NCBI GenBank assembly: GCA_030704615.1
Contig: CM060732.1
Location: forward strand, 26,474,001 to 26,538,000
Direction of reading: 5' to 3'
Source: Takakia lepidozioides
Lineage: Eukaryota > Streptophyta > Takakiopsida > Takakiales > Takakiaceae
Length of the DNA stretch: 64,000 nucleotides
A model generated the notes under the pieces. The model saw nothing but the letters and a program-made list of their open reading frames with translations, had not been told where the DNA came from and did not search any database. Shown here one piece after another: positions 8,879 to 19,769 of this stretch (position 1 is the stretch's first letter; each line of letters opens with the position of its first letter). Both the position numbers and the translations under genes were made by a program.

Positions 8879-10930
8879 TCTCCTTGCAACCCACCGAAGC
8901 GCTCTTTTTGGGTGGCGTGGTCCACCTCTACAGTACATGAGATCTCCCATATCCTTCAACAAGTTTGCAGCGGTGGTAGGATCCTTTGTTTTCTTGCATG
9001 ATTACTTTGCCCAAGCCTTGCGGACATGCCAAAGGCACATGAATATGAGTACTCTGTCAAAAACAATTATGCACAATACATATGTGCATATTAGACTCTT
9101 GAGAGGGGACTGCACCAGTGGACTGTACCTGCGGCGGCGAGTATGAGTGGACTGGACCAGCGGACAGACAGAATGGAGTGTCTTACTAGACAGTACCATG
9201 CAATGACCTTCACAGGACGACTAAGCAGGAGGAGTATCGAGGACCTCTGTCCAGTGTACTTCCCCGACAGACTGTATCGGCGAACTGTATCAGTAGACTG
9301 TACCAGCGGACTGCAGCAGTGGACTAACTTTCTGCACTATCCAGTGGACTGACCCAGTGGACAATACAATGCACTCCAATGCACATCCACTACAAGGATG
9401 GCTGACCCATTTCCCATTACCAAAAGAACTTCTCAGTGGACTTCCGCGTTAGGATGTTCCAGCAGACTGTATGAGCGGACTGCGAGCAAACTGCCACTGG
9501 ACTGCCAGCGGACTAGTCTATAGCAATGGACTGGCATTGTGGACTTCAACAATGGACCGGCGTTGTGAGACAGCAGACTTACCGAATTGCGTTAATTTCT
9601 GCTTCGGCATCGTCCACAATGAAGGCATTGGGTCGTCAGTTAGGCATAGCTCCGAGGAGTGAATCGCGCAAGGCTACCATCCACGGCACCAGGTCAGTGG
9701 TCCGATTCCTTGCGGATATGATATAGGCAACTGGTATACCGTTCAACCACTCATCAAACACCATCAACGTGTACAATGGGAACTGTTCGAATGACAGATG
9801 GTCAGAGCATGCAAAGTCTGACAAATTGTGCACGACAAGACTCGGTTTTTCGCAGAGTACACATGAAAACATACATAGAGGATCAGCGATGGCACACACA
9901 ATTTCTACGCCAATGTTGCATGGTACTATGCTATGCTGCTCCCACAAGTCCATGGAATCGAATGAATAATACGTCATGATTTGTTCCAAAGGTTGCATCG
10001 CATGCAACGATGCGGGCATGTCCTAATTCCAACATTCGTCGTTTTTGCCAAGGAGTCTGAATGCGGCCTATTGTGAAGGTCAAATCACCATCAAAATGCT
10101 TGTATGTTGGCGCCAAAGTTTCTTCTTGATAGAAGAAGACGGACTTCGGATTTTGGTCTTTCCACATACGTACACTCTCGGCATCATCGGCGTGCTTTTT
10201 GAAGGTTAACCACGCCCGCTTCTCGGCTAGGTTGCGGACATCTTGCTCCAAAATGAAATCATCTCGTGTCCATGCATCTCCCAACCCAGTGTTGTTCATG
10301 ACGTGCTCTTTATGTTCCATCATGATTTGGGCGACAGACAGGCCTCGGCACAAACATTCGACGACCCAGGCTTTCAATTCCTCACTAATGTGTGGTGCAT
10401 AGGCGTGGCGGGTGTTCCTGAATTCCGCCGACTTCCCATGCGAGGCTTTCTCTTTGGTGTCTGTATGCTCCATGTTGTTGTACACATATGTCGAGGACGA
10501 GGTAGCTTTGCTAGACCTTGAAACAGCATTGGCAACCACGCTTGTAAGACTCTCCATACTCCGACTTTTTTCTCTTTGGGCCTTTATGAGGGTGAGATGT
10601 TCCAGCACCCACAAGAGATCCTCCTCGCTTCACTTTTAGATCCTCCACTATTGCAATGTTGGTGCGCTTGTCATCCGGACCGTAGCAGCATTGATAAGTG
10701 GACATAAAATTCGAAATCGGTATCCATCCACTTCTGCAAGCATGAAATCACATGCGAAACAAAAATGGCAACACACATGCAATGATTGTACAAAAGGACG
10801 TGAGGATGGTGCACACATGGTACTGTTCAGGAATGTGTTGCCTCTGGGCTCTTTTCGCATGCCGGGTTCCACTTTAGTATGGACACTAACCCAAAACTGA
10901 GTGGGGTAGTCTACCAAACTCTCATCTCCA
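8879..10930 (-). pseudogene. MULE-type transposase with two probable introns
   Basis: The coding path on the minus strand runs from about 10930 to 8879. A Cys-rich N-terminus (10917-10510, frame broken) is followed by an HTH-like stretch (HISEELKAWVVECLCRG), then the first catalytic Asp in ARIVACDATFGTN. A GT-AG intron at 9972-9783 joins HD to FPLYTLMVFDEWLNG in phase 0. The second Asp is in FIVDDAEAEINAIR. A second GT-AG intron at 9582-9054 then joins this to VLIFMCLWHVRKAWAK and DPTTAANLLKDMGDL. A TGA at 9636-9638 (expected Trp) and a TAA near 9000 are in frame. The 3' part is cut off by the gypsy element at 8878. MULE transposases are DDE enzymes. Confidence 0.82.
9054..9582 (-). repeat. 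GGACTG minisatellite-like repeat within the MULE intron
   Basis: The predicted second intron of the MULE transposase consists largely of degenerate units such as GTGGACTG, GCGGACTG and CAGTGGACT read on the plus strand. These resemble units at 960-1300 and 13620-13910. It starts with GTAAGT after CG at 9583 and ends TTTTTGACAG before 9053. Confidence 0.65.
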
Positions 10931-11051
10931 AGGATAAAGTGATCAACTCTATCCCAAGGTAAGCAGACCTTCTAAACATTCACTCGCACACCCATATACC
11001 CATATTGCGTGTCATTTTTCCAATGGAGGTCCTTCCTATTGAAGTAGCGTA

Positions 11052-12367
11052 GCTACGGCGTGAGCCCAGCCCCGTGAGCCTGGGATCTAAGCTCACGCTT
11101 GGCTCACGTGGCGTCAGCCCAGGCTCCATATGCATGATGTGGCGTTCACGCCACGTAAGCGTGAGCGTCCGCCACGTCAGCAAATGTCATAACACATTTG
11201 ACGAAAGATAAGATACCTATACCCGAGGGACCTATAACCGTAGGAATACGCATTTACAATATGCCGACTTGTGCTGCATATTCCAAACAAACCGACAATG
11301 AAAAGAGACTCATTGACTACAACGATGTGCAGTCTGCCAACTTGAGCTGCATATTGCAAACAAACCGACATTTAAACGACACCCGTCTGGGTTCACTTCC
11401 CCTTCCCTTTTCCTTTGCCTCTCCCCTCATCTGCAAGTCCATTTTTATCTTTCGAGGAGAGCCGGTGTACTTGTCAGGTTGCGTGTGTGAGATGCAGCTG
11501 CAGAAAAAAAAAAAAACCATGTGCGGGATGGGCAGCTGCAAAAAAAAAAATGCACCGCAGGTACCCTAAAAGTAGTGTGCGGCACCGCACACTACTTTCA
11601 GGGCATCTGCGTGGGAAGGAAAAAAAAACAAAACGTGTGTGGGATGGGCAGCTGCATAGAAACAAAAACACCGCAAATGCCCTGAAAACAGTGTGCGGTG
11701 CCGCACACTGTTTTTCGGGCATCAGCGTGGGACAGAAAAATAAAAATAATAAAAATAATAAAACCGTGTGTGGGATGGGCATATGTAGAGAAAACGTGCT
11801 CCGCAGATGTCCTGAAAACAGTGTGCGGGTGCGCCACACTATTTTCCGGGCAGCTGTGAAGGAACGAAAAAACGAAAAAATGAAAAAAAAACTCCTGTGG
11901 GATGGCCATTTGCACAGAAAACATGCTCCGCAGAAGCCCTGGAAACACCGCACACTATTTTCCAAGCATCTGCGAGGGAACGAAAAAACCAAAAAAAAAA
12001 AACAAAACGTGTGTGGGATGGGCAGCTGCATAGAAACAAAAACACCGCAAATGCCCTGAAAACAGTGTGCGGTGCCGCACACTATTTTCCGGGCATCTGT
12101 GTGGAAAAAAAAAAAAAAAAAAAAACCTTATCTGGGATGGGCATCTGCAGAGAAAACGTTCACCACGATGCCCTGAAAACAGTGTGCGGTGCCCGCACAC
12201 TATTTTTCGGGCATCAGCGTGGGAAAGAAAAATAAAAATAAATAAATAAATAAATAACCGTGTGTAGGATGGGCATATGTAGAGAAAACGTGCTCCGCAG
12301 ATGCCCTGAAAACAGTGTGCAGTGCGCCACACTGTTTTCCGGGCAGCTGTGAAAGAACGAAAAAATG

Positions 12368-12402
<35 letters not shown>

Positions 12403-13347
12403 CTGTGGGATGGCCATTTGCACAGAAAACATGCTCCGCAGAAGCCCTGGAAACACCGCACACTGTTCTCCAGGCATCTGCGAGGGAACGTCAAAAAAAA
12501 AAAAAAAAAAAAAAAAAACTTTTGTGTGGGTTGGGCATTTGCAGAGAAAATGTGCTCCGCAGATGCCCTAAAAACAGTGTGCGGTGCCGCACACTGTTTT
12601 CAGGGTATCTGCGTGGGATCGAAAAAAATATAAAAATAAAATGTGTGGGGTGGGCAGCTGCAGAGAAAACGTGCACCGCAGATGCCCCGAAAGGAGTGTG
12701 CGGTGCCGCACACTACTTTCATGACATCTTCGTGGGAACAAAAAAAACAAAACGTGTGTGGGTGCCACAAACTACTTTTCAGGCATCTGCGGGGGAACCT
12801 GCCAAAAGTGCATTCGCTTGTGTCAAGTCAAAACGCATACATTGATTTCATCCCGACCATCCCGCAGAATGTTTCATTCAAATACAATGACATTCATCCA
12901 TTTCCAAACATGCAAGGGCTTAGTATGTACACCACATCTAAATTACACTATTCCATGTGGGCGATTTTCACATGTCCAAGCCTCAACTCTACTCCGCTAA
13001 CTTTTGGGTCTGGGGATCTGCACTGTAAGCTGCTGTTACGTTTGGATTGGTAAGAAAGCTTCATGTAACCAACACCCTCATTCTCTCTCACTTCGGCAAT
13101 TGAACACTAATCAAATCGTTGTTTTATGACATGAGGGCCGGGGGGTGGGATGGATAGGCATTCATGGGGCGACGTTTGATGGATTCGTAAAAAGACGTTA
13201 TCTGCAATGACTGAAAATGGTACGTCAATGCACGGCTATAGGCGCCTCCCGCGGAAATACGCCCTGTAAGTTCGGAATTCATAGATGACGTGGCGTGCGC
13301 CTATGCTGGGCTCATGGGCTCCTGGGCTCACAGGCTCACGATGTAGC
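11052..13347. mobile_element. second GTGAGC-terminus element carrying a hairpin array
   Basis: The left end reads GCTACGGCGTGAGCC (11052-11066). The right end, reverse-complemented, reads GCTACATCGTGAGCC (about 13333-13347). Both lead into further GTGAGCC/GGGCTCA units. No clear target duplication is visible. Inside are an 11-unit hairpin array, a coding-free stretch (12800-13280) and no transposase. The terminal composition resembles the 6241-7553 insertion, suggesting a shared family. Confidence 0.5.
11480..12800. repeat. array of about eleven long-stem hairpin repeats
   Basis: Each unit contains a core such as GTGTGCGGTGCCGCACAC (for example about 11691, 12064, 12578, 12696). It is extended outward by complementary arms reading CAGATGCCCTGAAAACA on one side and TGTTTTCAGGGCATCTG on the other, giving roughly 50-54 bp of near-perfect palindrome. 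Other, partly degenerate units are near 11575, 11821, 11947, 12182, 12315, 12456 and 12751. Spacers of about 65-85 bp hold poly-A or (TAAA)n and a conserved GTGTGGGATGGGCAGCTGCA-type block. Period is about 115-138 bp. The long open frames crossing the array are repeat artefacts. Confidence 0.92.
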
Positions 13348-13599
13348 AACCCCCTTATTAAAGGGTCGTGGTTTTGGTGTTTGCAAACATTGTCGAAGAG
13401 GCTGTATTAGCGGGCTTTCCGTTTCCAGTATGTCATGGCCTTCTGCTTGCATGTCCATGCCCTGTACAGTACAGAGGACACGCTTCAAAACCTGCAAGAA
13501 ACGCGCCGCAGTACCCTGGACACGATCGACAACGTGCAAGGAGCAACAATGCGCACATTTGCGGCTGCTGGCAAGTGCCAGGCGGCAGGGATAAGGTTT

Positions 13600-13910
13600 C
13601 AATTCATGCCCTAAAATTGGAGGGCTCAGATGGGATTTAGGCAGGGACGGTCCAGATCCGGCCTTGTTAGCGGACTGGAAGTTGGGGGACTGGCGCAGCG
13701 GACTGGCCACCAGCGTACTGGCCGGCAGACTGGCGGACGGGCAGACTGGAGGGAAGCGGACTGGCGGGCAGGCTGGCAGAGTGGACATGAGGGGATGGCT
13801 TAGCGGACCGGCCGCGGCGGACTGGGGGCGCGGGGGGAGCTGCCGCGGGCGCGGCGGGGGGGGGGGGGGGAGCCGGGCGTCCATGCGCGGGGCCCACCGC
13901 TCAGCTTGCA
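13600..13910. repeat. GGACTG-rich repeat, inverted copy 2
   Basis: This aligns with the reverse complement of 960-1300 across the block from GCCCTAAAATTGGAGGGC through GCGGACTGG-type units to GGCGGACTG. It ends in a run of 14-15 G residues near 13857-13871, which could form a G-quadruplex. The two copies face each other across the whole gypsy/MULE cluster. Confidence 0.75.
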
Positions 13911-14098
13911 CGTGCGCCATAACAACGCTAATATTATAAAATGAGAGGCATTTTTTCCATGTCCTTTTAATGCAAACTCCAAGGCTTCCTTTCTGGGGCT
14001 TGGTGCTTGATACCGTTGGAAAGCCTTGGACGAGGAGGGGTGCATGGGCTTGGTCTCATAATTTTTGGACCTGCGGTGTGGAAGATGTGGAATAATTC

Positions 14099-14355
14099 AC
14101 TTTGGCCAACTTGATGCGTAGTCCTGTGAAGTGTAATATGTGCCCAACTAGGAACTAAAAACTTTCATGTTCCCATTAAGTCTCATGGGAACAACCCATG
14201 ATATATGGTTAAGGTCACTTTGGCCAACTTGATGCGTAGTCCCGTGATAGCTGCCCAACTAGGAACTAAAAACTTTCATGTTCCCATTAAGTCTCATGGG
14301 AACAACCCATGATATAAGGTTAAGGTCACTTTGGCCAACTTGATGCGTAGTCCCT
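14099..14355. repeat. tandem duplication, 117/111-bp period
   Basis: CACTTTGGCCAACTTGATGC starts at 14099, 14216 and 14327. The two complete units differ by a 6-bp indel and a few substitutions. Each ends with GTTCCCATTAAGTCTCATGGGAAC, where GTTCCCA and TGGGAAC can pair. No gene. Confidence 0.93.
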
Positions 14356-14384
14356 ACCTTGTCGGGCTGGGCAATGGGGCCTTG

Positions 14385-15225
14385 ACATGGCAGATGTATA
14401 ACTTGGATAGGTACGTAGGAGATTGCACATTGGGCTTAGATGGACGGTGTGAGCACAACCCGCGGTCATAGGGGTTAAATGTTTTCAAACCGCAGTCATA
14501 GGAATTACGTGTTAACAGGCACGGTGCATATGAGTACCTTCAAATTTATTTTCTCAGTGCGAAAATAACTTTTCTAGGGCTTAAACTGCTGATACCCGGA
14601 CTGAAAACCACGATTTTTGTTTTTCTGGGGTATTCGGTTCGCATGATAACGTGAGGAAACCCCACGCCTATAGGGTAATATGTTCATCGTGTATAGGTGT
14701 TACTTGTTTCTTAAGTGATGCTGCGAGGGCTATGTGAGCAGTTAAAAATAGTTTCGCAAAGTTTTTAGTTTCTCAATTTTATTTCGCTGGAGAATACTCA
14801 AAAGGCATCTAGGGAATATCTTGAATATTCGCTTGTGCTCACGTGAGCATGCTCACACAATACCCAACCTCGGGCTTAGATGGGCCTCGACATAGGAGAC
14901 GCCCTTGGATACATAGGAGATTGCACTTGGGCTTTAGATGACATTGGACACTTGGGGCAACGGCACATGCTACCCTAGAGGTCGCACTTGGGCCTTGACA
15001 TAGGAGACGCACTGGACATTGGAGTTCAGACTTGGGCCTCTATATGGGAGAAGCACATGGATACATAGGAGAGTGCACTTGGGCTTAGATTTCAATTCTT
15101 CATATATGGGCCAATGGCACAAGCTATCCTAGATCTCCCAAACTGTAGGGTCTCTGGATACATAGGGGATTGTACTTGGACTTAGATGACACTTGGGCCA
15201 ATGGCACAGGCTACCCTAGTACATA
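14385..15225. repeat. degenerate GGATACATAGGAGATTGCAC repeats
   Basis: At least five diverged copies of a block built from GGATACATAGGAGATTGCAC, TTGGGCTTAGATGACA and AATGGCACAAGCTACCCTAG occur near 14395, 14910, 15057, 15155 and 15180. Some copies are partial. The stretch 14640-14880 between them shows a CTCACGTGAGC palindrome and nothing else. Confidence 0.7.
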
Positions 15226-15459
15226 TATATATATGGTAGACTGTGTAATAAAATAAATAAGGGTCCCCTTTTGGGGGGCTATTCCTGAAGGTCGAAAAAT
15301 GGAGAGGATTGGAGCGGCCAATGGGAAGGGAAGGCAGGGGTGTTGGAATGGGTGATTTGTGAGGCCATGTGTAGAGCCTAGCATAGAAGTAGGATATGTG
15401 AGACGGTGGGCCCTCCTTCTAGTTCTAGAGCTTCCAAAGAATTCCAAAGGAGAGAAGAT

Positions 15460-15995
15460 ACATAATTGAAATGAGATAAGAACTTAATGCACGTGTGCAA
15501 CCTCCGACAATGGTACGCCGGTTTTCGGCATGTCATATCTTCCCCACCCTCTCTTGAGAGTGACATGGACTGAAGGAGTGTAAATTCCAGTCGGGATTAT
15601 GCTGGGTTACACAATGGGGAGTTTAACTCCACTCGGGAGTTACACTGAATGGAGTGTAACTCCACTCCATGTAACTTGGTCTCGAGTTGGTTAAGTATAA
15701 AATGGACTAAGAAGAGTTACATACGAGACCAGGGTTACAACAATTGGGATACTGGTGCCGGATTACACTACAATAGCCTCCCATCAAGAAGTGAACCCAG
15801 GATCTTGCCGCACTGCAATCACCTCACCAACACGATACCCACCACATCATGAAACCCTCTTGGATTCTGAAGTATTTAAAAGTGAAACCGAGGTAAGAAG
15901 GGGTGGGGAGGATTTGACCCAACATCCCAGGCTGGGGAATGGGGCAAAAATACAGTCAGATGGCACGAGTGCATTAAGTTCTTACCTCATTGTCT
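15460..15995. repeat. dispersed repeat with short inverted ends
   Basis: AATGAGATAAGAACTTAATG at 15464-15490 recurs in inverted form at 15965-15992 (GTGCATTAAGTTCTTACCTC). The left part through GGCATGTCATATCTTCCCCA also matches 62955-63050. Several GGAGT-TAACTCC palindromes lie at 15570-15680. On the minus strand near 15735-15860 the words TGGTGGGTATCGTG and CCTGGGTTCACTTC loosely resemble Pol III A and B boxes, so a tRNA-derived SINE is possible but weak. Confidence 0.5.
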
Positions 15996-15999
15996 TCCC

Positions 16000-17918
16000 C
16001 ATAGAAATAGGATGAGGTGGCGGGCCCTTTATTGAAGGCTCCAGCACGCCCTTCAAATAGATAGTATATAAAGAGGGTGAGGGCTATGTTCTAGAGTGTT
16101 TCTTGGGCCTCCACCTTACTTTGGTGGGCTTTGCAAGCAAGGCCCCCTTAAAAAACTAAAATTTGGAACCTGAACCACCTTCAAATGAATAGAAATGTCA
16201 ATATGTAGAGCAGTTTCATTCGGGCCTGATTCTAGAGTGGTCCAGGAATTACTGTGGCCCAAGAATTAGAGTGAGGCGCCTATGTAAGAAGGCCACGTGT
16301 ATTAAAGAATGAGATGAGGGGGTCCAAAAGAAGAAGGGAGGAATTGGCTAAATTTAGAATAGGGAGTCTTGTAGGGTTGACATGTGTCCAAGGCCTTCTA
16401 GAAGGTCCCAGGTCGGTGGGCTTCTAGAAGGGTCCCACCGCTCTGAGAGGCTATATAAGGGACCCCCTCTTACTACCTACTAAATCAGTAAATCGTGGGC
16501 TCCAAAGGTAGGGCCCCCAATAAAAAACAGCAAACAGTAAACATGAATAGAAATGTCAATAAAAATAAAAGGGTAGACTGTAGTAAGCACTTACATGGAA
16601 TGTAGATTCAAACGAGACACAGCAAAGAACGCCGTCAACGATACCCAGCAATGCCTACAACGATGTTGAGAGGCTGGAAAGCTACTGACAACAAGTGTCT
16701 GCCGTGTTGTGCACCAAATCAACTCCAGAGTTCCGCACTATCACGCAACGTTTGTGGGCTTTTCTCATAACAACTTACTAACCTGGGCTTCCGGAAGGTT
16801 TTAGTTTCCCTTGCACTTTGCTCTTTGTCTTCACCCTTCTTAAATAAGAAACTGAGCATATAGAATATGATATCATGTTTTGGCTACTCATGAGCTTGCT
16901 TGGTATGCTGTCAAACTGCGGTAAGTTACTGCTGGTTTCGGAGATTCACCCAGTTGCTGGAATCTGAAGGGCTGCCCATAAAAAAAAGCAACAGACAAGA
17001 CCTGCGCCCAGGAAGTACTAATCAGGCAGCGCTGATCGAGGTTAGCAGTTAAAGCGACCTTGTATACTCAGCTGTGTCTTCTTCCTCCGGAATAGATGCA
17101 ATGCAAAGTTTTCGCTGTCCAAGAGCTTATTCACCGAATTACAACGTGGAGAGCGGCTTTCTGTGGTGTTGCGCTTCGAGCGACCAGAGGCGGTCGCCCT
17201 TTGAGGCCTCAAGCAGTTTGTGGCCAGGGACCTGGTCCACCCAACGTATTCACATTTGATAGATGACTTGTAGAGGCTGCTGGACGACCTGGATCTGTGG
17301 TTGCAGACACCTACTTCCCCTGGCCTTTCAATAACTTCTATCCTTATCAATTGAGTGTCCTCATCACCACCCTTTCTTATTTACATACTGTAGAATCCCA
17401 GGCAGTAATCAACTTCCAACTGTCTGTCTGTTTGAAGTGTCGGAGTCAAATTTTGTTCCGCATCATTTTCTAATTGGGTCTCTTCTCTCTCTCTCTCTCT
17501 CTCTCTCAAGCATCCATGAAGGAGGATGTGAGCTTTCGGTCTTTTGAAGTCCCAGGGCAAGGAAATTTGAGTGTTTTTTGCCATGATAGGGGAGATTGAA
17601 TTGTTGGGTAAAGTCTGCTGGAAGAAAGAATCAGGGAAGACAAGAGGGCGAGAGAAAAGACAAAGTTACAGAGAGAAAACCTGAGATGTGACCTGGCGTT
17701 GTTAGAATTCCCCAAGAAAAATCTTCGATGTTTATTCGGCTGCAATCGAATGCATGCAACAGAAGCTAAGACTCCACGATCAGCACAAAACCTATGCAAT
17801 CTCATCTTCCTGGGTTTCAATGGGTTCATGTAAGTAATTTGGATTTGAGACGACCAGAAGAGCAGAATTCAGGGTTGTTTTGCTCTTCCGGATCGAGCTG
17901 GTGACGGCGCCGCGAGAC
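16000..17918. other. gene-free stretch upstream of the epimerase, with (TC)n tract
   Basis: I see no coding region here. A (TC)n microsatellite lies at about 17482-17507, common in plant promoters and 5' UTRs. The last several hundred bases before the epimerase start may be its promoter and leader. No TATA box could be fixed. Confidence 0.5.
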
Positions 17919-19697
17919 ATGGGCAGCTTGGTGGGATCGCCTATGCCAGATTCTCCTTCCCCCATTTATCGTCATCGGACGCATCCCAGGATAACACGAA
18001 CGTTCGGAGGTAGTTTTTGTGCTTCAAATCACATCACACGGTTGAAGGAATAAAGAGGAAGAAGAAGGGAGCCTCTGACTGTTGAGTTTGGATGGGAAAA
18101 GTTTACTGAAATCCAATTTGTAATCAAATTCTATGTATGTGAGAGAGACAGAGTATTTGGGGGATATAAATTCATCGCGCTAGGGAGGATTTTTGGTCTT
18201 CGTTGACAGGGAAAAGGCCTATGATTTCGAACCCCTTTTTATGCTTAGATCTTTGCTGTTAGAGCTATGGTGAGATGAATGGCAAGAAATTTGGGGGGAT
18301 TGAGAGTGCATAGGTCAAGAAAGAAAGAAACTTTATCTGTCCATAAGGGTGCATGAGTGCGCATAGGACAAGGAAAGGAGAAGACCAGGTGTCATGTTTA
18401 CCAACTTTGGGTGCTGGAGTTAGAAGAAAGAGATGTCCTTGGTTTGTCTCCCACATTGCATGAAAGGAGGGTCATTGAACATGGTGTTTGGCTAGTCAGG
18501 GGTTTTCACTGCTTTGGAAGATACTCAAGGTAGATTTTGGAGAAGGAAACTGTGGATCTTACTGGAGAAATGTATTACTCACTGTTCCATCTTGAAACAT
18601 CGGTAGAACAAATTTTCCTTGTGTTCCTCCATACCCTCCTGTGCATTTGCCATGTTGAAGCTAATTGTATTGGTGTAATCTGGCCTGAGTATATTGGGAC
18701 CCCTCCTTTAACTCAAACAATCTTTTGCAGACATTCATTTGTGACAGGTACATCTCCTTCACCTATGTTCATAGGAGGCTTGGCCATGGGGCTATGTTAA
18801 AAAATCTGCAACCATAGGCTTTATGTGTAATAAATAAACTGACGTTTCTGGAGTGGATAGGCAGGGAAACTTGGCAAGCTGACGTTTCAAGGTGTCTTCT
18901 CCACTAAATGTACCACTTTAGAATGGATTTGACAGCCAGATCTCAACTCAGTGGTAATTTTAACCCTCCAGTTTCATCACATATGACACAGATTGCTGTG
19001 GGATCTCAGTACAGGACTGTTGTGAAACAAGTATCTAGCCAGTGGTGACATTGAAAGGTTTATTGAGGTAAGGCCCCTCAGTAAAATAGACAGTATAAGT
19101 TAGAATATTGAAAAGCTTCTTGAAAACTCTCCACCCAAAGTAGGAGGCACCTAATTATACACCCCTGGTATGACGGGTTGTACTGCCCAGTTGAATTAGC
19201 AGTGATAGTTTAGTTTTCAGTTCAGGGGTATTGCATACCAAATTATTTTGGGTGGTAAGCGCAGCATTTGAAAAATTAGTCTTGCCTTTGCAGGTATCGA
19301 GTGCTCAGCCATGCAGCCTCGATTACAATTCGTGCTGAAGATGGTGGTGGCAGCATCGTTTACTGGCACTTGCATGGTCATTCTTCGTCAATCATCTCAT
19401 GGCTCCATTGATTCAGTAAGTGCTCCCTCTGTGTTCCTATCTGTCTGGCAGATATGCCAAGTAGAATGATGAGATTTTTGTGGTCTTCACGGATTTTCTG
19501 TCTTTCTTCTTTCTAGTTCATGTTCTCAACCTACTGTTGTAAGAGTACCAAAGAGACTCGGTGAATGAAATGTGGCGTTGCAGTTTTCAAAGCGCGAAGA
19601 GGGGGTAATACACATGTTGGTGACAGGTGGGGCAGGCTATATTGGATCGCATGCTACGTTACACCTGCTAGAAGATGGCCACCGAGTTACTATTGTG
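17919..19697 (+). pseudogene. UDP-arabinose 4-epimerase, first three exons only
   Basis: Exons 17919-18009, 19294-19415 and 19584-19697 join in frame through GT-AG introns to give 109 residues. They comprise a Ser/Pro/Arg-rich cytosolic start, a hydrophobic segment (FVLKMVVAASFTGTCMVIL) consistent with a Golgi type II anchor, then the NAD-binding start [14 protein letters not shown] with the GxxGxxG loop. This matches the plant UXE/MUR4 family, which interconverts UDP-xylose and UDP-arabinose for cell-wall glycans. A donor GTTTGC follows codon VTIV, the expected exon break. About 70 bp later gypsy sequence begins. No epimerase catalytic exon (YxxxK) is found before 26 kb, so the gene looks truncated, unless exons lie outside the window. 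Confidence 0.8.
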
Positions 19698-19769
19698 GTT
19701 TGCTACTTAGCTCTTCTCACTTTCTGAAAGAAATTACAAGCATTTTCTTCGAGGAGAACTAGAAATATA

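Noticed and set aside
11415-12640. Several overlapping open frames of 100-214 codons on both strands across the hairpin array
   Set aside because: They follow the repeat units, use Lys or Phe runs from poly-A/T spacers, appear on both strands, and match no domain.
11480-12800. CRISPR-like regular repeat array
   Set aside because: The repeats are 50-bp palindromes with similar, low-complexity spacers in a eukaryotic transposon context; no unique spacers or cas genes.
13140-13290. Possible gene between the hairpin array and the GGACTG repeat
   Set aside because: No frame longer than a few dozen codons and no splice-consistent coding sequence.
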